From Nemertoderma westbladi (lineage: Eukaryota; Xenacoelomorpha; Nemertodermatida; Nemertodermatidae), in NCBI GenBank assembly GCA_032718475.1, contig JAUCBJ010008137.1, positions 1-64,000 of the forward strand: a stretch of DNA of 64,000 nucleotides, given 5' to 3'. The notes under the pieces were generated by a model, which saw only the letters and a list, made by a program, of their open reading frames with translations, made no database searches and was not told the origin of the DNA. Numbering within the stretch: the first letter of the stretch is position 1; each line of letters begins with the position of its first letter. Below, in pieces: positions 33,374 through 43,373 of the stretch. A program made the position numbers and the translations under genes.

Positions 33374-34046
33374 GTCGTCGTTACGATTTTGACATGCTAA
33401 TAACTTTGTCGGATTTAAAGCTGCCAAGTTGAAAATTTGTAGATATCAATATGAGCAAAAGTTGAGATTTTTGAGAGACTTTCAGACACCATCAGTGCAA
33501 TGGTCTCCCGCTAGAGGGCCACATGTCTAAACATTAAATGCCCTCCCATTTCTTTGCTTTTAATCCGTTTAAGCTGAAACTTGGCAGATATGTATTAGAC
33601 CATTAGCTGTGACTTTCAAAGGAGGCGAATCCATCTGCAGTTCTCCAGTCTGCCGCTAGAGGGCCAACGTGACAACGACAACTATTTGCATAAATTGACC
33701 CACCCCCTAACAGTGTCAATTCGCTAAGGCTTCGCCAAATTCGTGCTGCGCGAAGTCCCCACTTCGTGTACATTTAGTATTGTATTTAATTGTTTTATTC
33801 CAAAATTGAAACATTACTCAACGCCGTTAGTATTAACAGCGAGTTGTTATTTAGCAATTTACAACTTTAGAGGACATTACGGCATTGTATTGGCCTGTAC
33901 ATTTAGTATTGTATTTGGTGTTAGTAGTTAAGTAATGTCCCCTTAGTGGACATTACTTAACGCCGTCATTGGTTACAACTTAAACAATAGGTGGTATTTG
34001 CCTGACAGCCAGATAGGCCTACTGCATTACCTACAGGTAGGCGGGG
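33130..34046 (+). repeat. 130-bp array plus palindrome, copy B, interrupted by a MITE
   Basis: Array units at 33130-33240 and 33769-33915 flank the MITE. Then come a shortened palindrome (33918-33990) and the tail to 34046, where the giant LTR element begins. The tail resumes at 56878. Confidence 0.85.
33241..33768. mobile_element. MITE with about 70-bp terminal inverted repeats, copy 1
   Basis: The left arm 33251-33320 (CACGAAGTTGGCGGAGCC...) is the inverse of 33677-33745. The ends read TGGGGCGAGCC and CCCCACTTCGTG, with flanking TG on both sides. The uninterrupted target (GGCCTGTACATTT) is present in the neighbouring 130-bp units, so the boundaries are exact. It contains a (GTC)n run and two CCGCTAGAGGGCC words. 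No ORF. Confidence 0.9.
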
Positions 34047-34173
34047 TATAGAATTATATTCCCTAAATGCCGTGGATTTTCAAAATTTTATTTTTATTCG
34101 AATTAACTTTGTAAAGATTGCCTTGAGTTCTCATTCGTATTGGTTCTATCATTTGTACATCTATCGGTCAAGT

Positions 34174-34248
34174 GGTTCAGTAGCTCAGTTGGTAGAGCGT
34201 TGGAAATTATATGTGTAGTAGGTATTGAGTTCAAATCCTAGTAAGTGC
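34174..34248 (+). other. Degenerate tRNA-like sequence in 5' LTR
   Basis: TAGCTCAGTTGGTAGAGCG is a textbook tRNA D-arm/A box with a paired GCTC/GAGC stem. GAGTTCAAATCC 27 bases later fits a B box. Acceptor and anticodon stems do not pair, so it is a pseudo-tRNA or SINE relic, not a working tRNA gene. The twin copy is at 55189-55263. Confidence 0.6.
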
Positions 34249-34416
34249 GAATTATTTTTTGTGTAGAATTTCAACTCATTTAAATTAACCGCTACAAATT
34301 AATTGCATTTGTCTGTACCAATGAGACTGTAGTTATTTGATTGTAACCAATGTCGTGCAAGTTATATATTAGCTGGACCAATAGCTATCTTTAAAACCCC
34401 GTTAGAACCCATAGAA

Positions 34417-34465
34417 CAATCGAGAATTTTCTCGATTGATTGCAGCACAAATTTAGTATATAAAG
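34417..34465 (+). promoter_or_regulatory. LTR promoter: heat-shock-like dyad and TATA box
   Basis: The dyad CAATCGAGAA / TTCTCGATTG with a 2-base spacer (34417-34438) includes AGAATTTTCT, the GAAnnTTC core of heat-shock elements. TATATAAAG is at 34457-34465, and an initiator-like TCAGTCT starts at 34491, about 34 bases downstream. The promoter call is inference. Confidence 0.5.
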
Positions 34466-35087
34466 GTGCGATTCGTTCATTAGTTATCAATCAGTCTCTC
34501 AATCTTTAAAGTCAGAATATTCTCTCAGCTTTTCTATCTGTTTTACCATGGATTCACTACGGTGAACAAACTCAGGGACAGGATGGCCGGCTAGAGATCG
34601 GGCCGCAGCAATGAACGGGAACATCACGGGAATGTAGACGAGAGACAACCCGCAATACCATTTAGAGTTATTCGCCCATCGCCTGAAAGGTTAGACAGCG
34701 TTCGATCCTTGCTACCTAAGTATAAGACCAAAAGATCAAAAGGTAGACGTAGTGACACGCTGTAAGCCCAAAATTACATCATAGGGACTGTACTGTCTTG
34801 ATTCAGGAAAACCCACAGTAGACCTTCACATTCCTACGGGGGAGGGAGAGCGCAGGCAGATACTAGTATGCAGATAAGACGTAGGCACACCGGTACAAGG
34901 CATACACATTGGTTAGGGTGCAGCAAACTGTACGCTTAACTCTTGCTAAGTACAGGTGTGTGTGCGACTATTTGTAGTACGACGGTGTCCATTGCATTAG
35001 AACTTGTAGGCTAGGGGGGTTGCTGTGTTTTCACCTGAATTGGGATTGTACCGTTCAGGCGGTAGGGCAGTTTACGTACTAGGCGCA

Positions 35088-35093
35088 AATAAA
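35088..35093 (+). terminator. Candidate polyadenylation signal in LTR
   Basis: AATAAA about 600 bases downstream of the putative start; cleavage site unknown. Confidence 0.35.
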
Positions 35094-35599
35094 TTGAGGC
35101 TATCAGGGATATACTAACATCTACCGTGTCCCCGCCAACGCCCTAATAGGAAGTTACCCGGACTACCTGGGTGACTAAAATTCTAGATAGGAGCCAGGAT
35201 AGCTATTAGTACATGTACGCCTACAGTAGTAAACTAACACATCTCTTCTTAGTATCAGGGACCTGGTACCTAAAATTGCCGAATTCTGGGCGTAGTATTA
35301 ACCTTATGCCTGAATTTGAGTCCTGGAAATACGCAAGAGGGGAAGGAACCTTATCATTCGTGAGTATTGGACCTACAAGTTACAAAAATTAGAATATTCG
35401 TAAAATGCACACCGTACCCAGTAATTATATATGTGAAGGAGCAAAACTGTTTTGACCGTTCAGAATTAACACACGCGCGTTAGAAATTATTTACACCTCG
35501 AAATATATAAAATTAACTTTGTCCGTACTGTGCTTTGCCCGCTAGTTAGACATCTCCAAATCTCTGTCTGTACCTAGCTAGCGTCTCTTCGCCCAACCA

Positions 35600-35648
35600 T
35601 ATAAATCACACCGCGGCAAAGTATACGAGCCCCTTAGTCCGTCAGTGA
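35600..35648 (+). promoter_or_regulatory. Second TATA-like box in LTR
   Basis: CATATAAATCACACC with GTCAGTGAGTCAG about 40 bases downstream; a possible alternative promoter near the LTR end. Confidence 0.25.
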
Positions 35649-36462
35649 GTCAGCCTGATTTTAGGATTCGCTGCGCGGGATTTGTTTTATCGAAGTTTGT
35701 CTGCTCGTAGACTGTTTTCTGCCTCACCGGTTATAAGAGATCGATACTGCAATATATTCGTTTACTTAGAGTTTACTGTTTTGGTGAGAAGGTCGGATTT
35801 ATGATTTGATTTACAAACTTTACAGTAGGATATTGCAGGTATTGTTACCGTCTCTTCCAATAGTAGGAATGTGTTTTACTGAACTACGGTTCGGTAGGAC
35901 TAAAGTTATTTGAAAATTTTGTATTTTGAGGTAAAAATTCGTATTTGATTAGCTAAGTGCTAATTTTTTGAAATAAAATTTGATTTGAACCGCGTGTAAA
36001 AATATTTTGGAATTGAATACCGGTGTTTAAAGGGGTTTAAATACCATATTGTACCGGTACAAAATTTTCGTAAAGTAAAACCTAACTCTTTTGTTTTTCA
36101 GGATTCAGCACTCATTTCTAGACTGTAACGGGAGCAAGACCGTGTTTAGCAAGTTTGGGAGATAGATAACTCAACAACTTTGGTTGGGAAAATCGCGTTT
36201 CGTCCGCAACGTTAAAAACGGAAAGGTTCACGTCCGGTTTGTATCTGGGAATCTGTTTTTCTGGAGAATTATTGGAGTGGGTGAGTTTGAAAAGTTGCAT
36301 AAATAAGTTAGGCATTACCGTATTAGTTAAAATTATTGTGGGTTCCACTGTCTCAAGTATTTATGCATTCCGTATGATTTCTTTGTTCATTGCTGAATTA
36401 GTCCGTATTATTGTATTTAATTTACCTTTTGATAACGCATATCGTTATCCGATTTATTTGTT

Positions 36463-36586
36463 ATAAAATTGGCCGCTAGGCTAATTTTATTATATACTTA
36501 TTCCGTGACATTTATTTGCTGTAAAATTGGCCGTTTAGGCTAATTTTATCCATCTGCTATAAAATCGGCCGGTAGGCTAATTTTAT
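36463..36586 (+). repeat. Three imperfect palindromes in the leader before gag
   Basis: At 36463-36490, 36521-36549 and 36559-36586. Each begins ATAAAATTGGCC (or a close variant) and ends GGCTAATTTTAT, forming 10-12 bp stems with a short loop, 86 bases or more upstream of the gag ATG. Confidence 0.85.
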
Positions 36587-36671
36587 AAGACTGTAATTAG
36601 TACCGTTTAGATATAAATACGGTAAAACTCGATACTTTGACACTCACTTTACTTGACTTACAACTACCGAA

Positions 36672-39600
36672 ATGAGTGACAAACAAGACTATACAAAGAA
36701 TACACCTACCGACTATGACTCGTGTGACGCGGATAAGTCAGCAGCGGAAGGACAACAGGGGAAGACTCGCGAGCCTACCGAACCTACACCGTGTGCGTCA
36801 CCAGTACATCCAACGGGAGTACCGGATGCCGTAGTACGAGGCGACGGCAGGACCGAGGACTTTCTAACTGTTCCGCAACCTAGATACAGGGAAACGGACA
36901 TGGTAAGTTCAGCAGGAAGCCAGGAAAGTGTGGTTAGAAGCGTCGGAGGTTACATGGCGCATATAACCAGGAGTATTGGAGAAGGTCATCGCATATTAGA
37001 CGAGTTGACCGCTCCGATGTCTCGATTCGAGTTCTACACCCTCCAGGTTAGAGTACAAAGTAGAGTACACAAGTCCGTAGATAACCTAATTGGTCTACAA
37101 GATCTAGCTAGACAGAGACAGGACATGGATACTCAACTTAGAATCCTCGAGAAACTAATGATCGCTAGAGAGAAACTGATTCAGTTTAAGTCGACGATTA
37201 GACAGATACAACAGGAACAAGCGGACCAGTTGTTAGGTGAGTCAGTTTCGGACGAATTATTACAGCCCGAGGAAGAACAGGAATTGTACCGACTGGATGG
37301 ACAATTGAAACACCTGACGGACCACTTACGTATGTGCGGCGAAGACGTCGGCGATTCGGAAACCGTGCCGGAATATACGAGGGAAACTACACCCGTACGA
37401 ATCGAATCGGCACCGGGAATACTGGACCAATCGTTAGTGAGTATTCGTAGCGAAATCGGCGAGGGAAGTATGGCTACGTCAGAAATTTCCAGACAGCAAC
37501 AACAGCACGACAGACAACAACGAGAAGCGGAGGAACAAGCACAACTGTTGACGGCACAAGCAGCGATGCAAGAAGAGAAACTACGCGTTGCGAATGTTGC
37601 AAGAATCTCTCATCTGCAAGAACAAGCCGAGTTGGAAGCAGCTGAGATGGAAAGGTTGGAGCTAGAAATAGCACAGCGAACAGCGACAGCTGAGTTAGCG
37701 CAACAAGCGGCAGCAGCTGAGTTAGAACGACAAGCAGCAGCAGCGGAGTCGGAGCGACGAGCAGCAGCAGCGGAACTAGAGCGACGAGCAGCGGAGTTGG
37801 AAGAACATAAGCGAGTTTCGGAAGCAAGAGCTGAAATGAAAAAACGGCAAATAAAGGCTCAATCAGCGATAAGACAAGCAGAGCTCGAGGCGCAACAACA
37901 ACAGACGGAACAACGCGAGAAGGAAGTTAAACTTCATTTCGAACTCGGAAAGAAGGCGAGAGAATTAGCCAACGCGAAGGAAGATCTGGATCTACAAGCC
38001 CGCGATCGATCGATGAGATCTCGAGATGGACACGATCTAGACCAGTTAGAGGTAAGGCACCGCCAAATCCAGGAACGAATGAAGGAAGGTTCGGTAGGGG
38101 CACCTGGACGAGAAAGACAATTAGTTAAGGACTTATGTCAAAGATTCCCTCAGGTAACTCCTATGTTTGCACCGGTTACGACAAAGGAACCTGTTTCGAT
38201 TGCTGGTAGTAGTGATATCTCTCCTATCCATGGTGTGACGGAACACAGGTTTGTTATTCCGGACAAGTTTACACCGCCAAGAGCAACGTCGTCGCCTATC
38301 CCAAAAGTCAAGGTAAGTAACCCGCCGATTACAGATCGTAGTAGTTTGTTGACTGGACCTGCACTACTGATGACTAAACAGGTGAGTCCACCGTCGACAC
38401 CTAAACCCGTTACACACTATGCTTATCCAATGACGTTTCGACCCACAAGGCCAGTTGTTTCAAATGCTGTCATTCGCCCACCGATTCAGTTTACATCGCA
38501 ATCTACGACTTCGAGGAAGACTTGTGAGCCTACCGAACAACGGAGAACAGTGGATACGCGACCGTTCAACCAGTTTACATCGCAATCTACGACTTCGAGG
38601 AAGACTTGTGAGCCTACCGAACAACGGAGAACAGTGGATACGCGACCGTTCAACCAGTTTACATCGCAATCTACGACTTCGAGGAAGACTTGTGAGCCTA
38701 CCGAACAACGGAGAACAGTGGATACGCGACCGTTCAACCAGTTTACATCGCAATCTACGACTTCGAGGAAGACTTGTGAGCCTACCGAACAACGGAGAAC
38801 AGTGGATACGCGACCGTTCAACCAGTTTACATCGCAATCTACGACTTCGAGGAAGACTTGTGAGCCTACCGAACAACGGAGACCAGTGGATACGCGACCG
38901 CTCAACCAGTTTACATCGCAATCTACGACTTCGAGGAAGACTTGTGAGCCTACCGAACAACGGAGCGCAGTGGACGATGTTCCGAAACGGAACGTTAGAA
39001 TTCGAACGACGCAACGAACGCGAGCACGTCGACCACCATATCCGGATGATAGTAGTACTTCGAGCGAATCGGATTACCCGAAACGCGAGGTATTTAGAAC
39101 AGGGGCGGCCGATGAATACAAACGCGAGCGTTCAGACAACTCCTTTGCAGACAATCCTCCACAGAATACACCAACACAGAAGGCGTTACAACCAACGGAC
39201 GCAATTAGTACACAACAGTTCGCCGACATCCTGCGACCAGTTGTTAATAAGTTGGCTCAGATCGAGGAACGTCTGGAGGAAGGTTACACCGACAGTTCGA
39301 GAAATTCCGAATTCGAACACAATAGACACCCGAAGGAACCACAAAGACCGGTACCTTCAAACCCCACATCGTATCAGGGAAAAGCGCCAAGAAGGGATAT
39401 CAACAAGGTTACCAACCAAGGACGCGAAACACTGAACGTTGCAGAGGAGATAGCGAAATTCGCAGCCAGACAGGGATTGCCGGTACAACAACCACCGAAG
39501 TTTTCAGGTAGCTCAAAACACTGGCATACTTTCGTAGACTATATCGAATCCCAGATCGCCGTGTGCGCCTTTACATCACGGGAGAAATTTAATTACCTGC

Positions 39601-42600
39601 TTCAAACGTTGTCAGGAGAACCTAAACGTTTGGCGGAGACTTTCGTCGGTGTACCGGACGCTTTCGAACTAGCGTACGATCGTTTAACTTCGATATACGG
39701 AGGTACAGTGAGCATGGCCAGGTCAGTAATAGAGGAACTCTGTAAGGGAGGGGCTATCACTAAACCCGTCGACTTACTAAAACTAGCTGACGAGATCAAG
39801 AACGCTATCACTACCTTAAGATCAATTGGACAACTTGATTACGGGAATACCCCTACAGTCCTATTAAAGATCATAGGACGACTCCACCATCGACTTCGTC
39901 GGGAGTGGAGGAAGGTCGAATACCAGCGAGAAGAGCGGGGAGGATTCTTAAAATTAGAAGATGTGTACCTTTTAATATCCAGGGAGGCGGTAGTAGAAAC
40001 TCGATCGAACTACACCGACCAGCACATCGTGGCAGAAGGGATCACCTTGCCATCCTCCAACCGACAAAAACCCCAGACAACATCCACTAAGACGGCCACT
40101 TACACCACACCGACGGAATCACGACAGTTCTCGGACGGAAGTAGGGTATCTGCGCCCATTGGGACAAAACAGACGAGACAGCAACTTGGTACCGACTTCA
40201 GTGGCTGCCAATACTGCGAGCATCTAGGCAAGCGGTATATCGGTCACAAGTTACGAGGTTGTCGACAATTTCGTGAGTTGAACTCGGAAGAACGACGGCT
40301 GCAAATACGGCCACTGGACTCTTGTTGGCGGTGTACGCGACACGGACACGTCCGTAAAGATTGCCCAAATACCGACACTTGTCCATCCTGTGGACGCAAC
40401 CACGACGGTCTGCTCCACACAGACAGCCACACGCCGACAAAACGCTTCGCCAGGGAACACCCGGAAGCAGCAGCGAGATGTGATGCGGCCTACCGAAAAC
40501 GAGAATCAAAAACGACTCCAACCTTCGTGACCCATATTGAGGATTGCTTCTCAGAACAATCCGGATCGTCGGACGAAGAGTTAGAAGACGACGACGAATA
40601 TTCCAATGGAGACGAACAACCGTCGATCGCGCTTCTGACTACTGACCAACTGAAGGGATTCAGTGTAATTCCGATTAAGGTTACTGGCACAAAGGGGAGC
40701 AAGAGGATCTATGCGATTCTAGATTCAGCCTCATCCCATAGCTACGTGGACGAAAAGATAGCTGACGTCGTGACGGATCTCAGACAAGGTAAGCACGTCA
40801 GTTATACAGTAAGTAGTATGCACGGACAGCGTGCAATACCAGTGACACGAGTTAAGTTGGACTTAGACTCTCTTCTTCCGAAATCGCAACACAGCGAGAG
40901 GGAGAGGTCTTTGTTGCCCTTTAAAGATTTAACCTTTGCGGCTACGAAGGACTTTAGTAACCTACTAGGTCCAGTGCCGGAACAATCTCTAGAGGACCGT
41001 AAGTATTTCAGACACCTTGGTGTACCCGAATGTCCTGTCAATTATAGATCGGTAGCAATGCTGATCGGGACGGACCAATTCAACCTACATCAGGTGTGGG
41101 AAACCAGACCATCGGCAGTCATAGCGGGAAACGCATACGCCTGCAGAACGCCGATAGGGTGGTATACTCGAGCACCTGTGCGCACACTAGACGTAAGTGA
41201 CGAGGAAGACGATGTACAGAGTACATGTAGTTTATTAACTACAAATTCAATTCATTCCTTTTCACACGACGTGAACCATACTACACTACAGTCGACAAAA
41301 CATGACAGACGTGTAACTAGTATGATAAGTCACAAGGAGCAGCTAACCCACCAGGTGAGTTTAGAACTTGGGGAGAAGACGAGTCAGCTAGAGATTCCAT
41401 CGACGACAGATGATAGGCTTGCGAGTCTACCTACCCCAATAACCTCAACAGTGCCCGTCGATATCGATGATGACGCGTTGAAAAATCATCAGTTGGAACA
41501 AGCCGCCTTGGACAAAGAATTAACGGAGAAGACTATCAGGTGGTTAGAACAAGATACAGCTGAACCTGGTAGCTACGAACCTTGTATGTCGGAACAGGAG
41601 AAACAATCTCTGAAGATCATGGAAGATACTATCCACCAGACGAAAGACGGACATTATGAGGTAGGGATGTTATGGCGTAGCCAAAGTCCTAAACTTATAA
41701 ACAACTATCCACTTGCTTTAAGACGTCTACACTCAATCCGACAACGTCTATTAAAAGACGAGAAAGCCCATCTGCAGTATAACACTCAGATGGAGACGTA
41801 TTTGACAAAGGGATACGCTATCCGAATGACTAACCCGGAGATAGTGACTGACCAAACCTATTACTTGCCACATCACTATGTGAGACATCCCGACAAACCA
41901 GATAAAGTACGCGTAGTCAATGACTGTGCGGCTCTGTTTGAGGGAATGTCCCTCAATAGCGAGTTGATGGATGGACCAAACATGAATAATTATCTTATGG
42001 GGGTGATTATGCGCTTCCGTCAGCGTCAAGTAGCTTTTACTTGTGACGTTGAAGCGATGTTTCACCAAGTGAGAGCGTTAGAGCGAGACAGAGACAGTTT
42101 GCGGTTCCTCTGGTACCCGGAAGGAGACTTAAGTCTACCACCGGCGACTTACCAAATGCAAGTTCGCGTTTTCGGTGCCAGAGACAGCCCAAATTGTACG
42201 ATGTACGCCCTAAAGCAGGCCGCTAGGGATCAGAAACATCTATATGACCCAGAGATAATTAGAATTGTGGAGCGTGACTTTTACGTTGATGACGGTTTAC
42301 AGAGTTGCGACACAGTAGAACGTGCTACAACAGTAGCATATCAATTACGGGACTGCTTAGCGGGCGGAGGTTTTAACCTCACCAAATTCGCCTCAAACAG
42401 TGCCGAATTAGTAGACTCATTCGGAACTACTGAGCGTGGAGGTGGTGACATAGACCTAGAGTTCGAACCACTACCGACGACTAAGGTGTTGGGGCTCTTT
42501 TGGGACCCAAACACAGACAACTTTCGAGTGAAAGTGAGACTGGACAGTCAAGAGAACACACTGACAAAGAGATCATGCTTGTCAAAGTTGAGCCGATTGT

Positions 42601-43373
42601 TCGATCCGTTAGGATTCATCAGTCCAGTGATACTGCAAGCCCGCATTTATATGCGCAGTATATGGAAGGATGGACTAACATGGGACGAGCCGATCTCATC
42701 AGACCAAGTGGACTTATGGAAGACCTGGGAGACGGAATTATCTTCGCTAGAGGATTATTCCATACCCAGGGTTTACTTTCCATTACAAAGTACATTTCCT
42801 GACAACTTGGAACTACACTGTTTTTCTGACGCCAGTGACAACGGTTTTGGTGTGGCAGCGTACTTGCGCAGACAAGTAGAATCAGACGAGTTCGATGTTT
42901 CGCTCATTACTTCTAAGGCTAAGACCATGCCTACTAAGTATATGACGACACCACGAGCCGAGCTACAAGCCGCGACCCTGTCAACCACCATCGTGAACCT
43001 CATACAGACAGAACTACAGTCGAGTTTACAGATATTTTATTGGACTGACGCGACGTTGGTTTTATTTTACATAAACAACGACACACTCGAATTCAAGACA
43101 TTCGTAGCTAACCGTCGCGCGGAAATTCTAGACCGTTCAATAAAAGGGGATTGGCGACATTGTCCCGGACCACAAAACCCAGCTGATATTGCGTCGCGAG
43201 GAATGATGCCTGAGGAATTCTGTAAACCGGAGAACAAAGAATTTTGGCAACACGGACCCCAATTCTTGCAGAAATCGACACAAGATTGGCCTCCGTTATA
43301 CGACAACAAGTCCAACACTATTCCAAAGGACGCCGAAATCAAGAAACCAAAAAAGGGGAAAGCAAAGAAAAAG
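36672..43373 (+). CDS. BEL/Pao gag-pol, part 1 (gag, protease, RT, RNase H)
   Basis: ATG at 36672. In order: an acidic N-terminus; Gln/Glu/Ala coiled coil (about 270-460); six 28-residue repeats (about 606-770); the DUF1759 gag domain FSGSSKHWHTFVDY (about 945-1115); a CCHC knuckle C1218-x2-C-x4-H-x4-C1231, with further CPSC; protease D1351 in LDSASSHSYV (DSAS instead of DS/TG); RT with YVDD at 1871-1874 and GARDSPNC; and RNase H-like CFSDASDNGFG (D2053). Known role: capsid, nucleocapsid, protein processing and cDNA synthesis. The frame is intact for about 2234 codons until a LINE inserts in a Lys-rich linker after RNase H. The gag half is roughly twice the normal length. Confidence 0.93.
38487..38990 (+). 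repeat. Six 84-bp (28-codon) tandem repeats in gag
   Basis: The unit encodes QFTSQSTTSRKTCEPTEQRR plus eight more residues. Copies 1-4 are essentially identical; copies 5 and 6 carry a few substitutions. Each contains the 20-nt motif discussed in the findings. Confidence 0.95.

Larger units (their letters stand above)
34047..35862 (+). repeat. 5' LTR of the giant element, 1816 bp
   Basis: Starts TATAGAATTATATTCCC and ends CTTCCAATA. I read only two differences from the 3' LTR (T/C near 34868, A/C near 35212). The ends are TA...TA, not the usual TG...CA. Confidence 0.88.

Noticed and set aside
34174-34248. A functional tRNA gene in the LTR
   Set aside because: Only the D arm and B box fit; acceptor, anticodon and T stems do not pair properly.
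38460-39014. Long antisense ORFs over the gag repeats
   Set aside because: They arise because the 84-bp unit is a multiple of three and open in several frames; repetitive products, no independent support.
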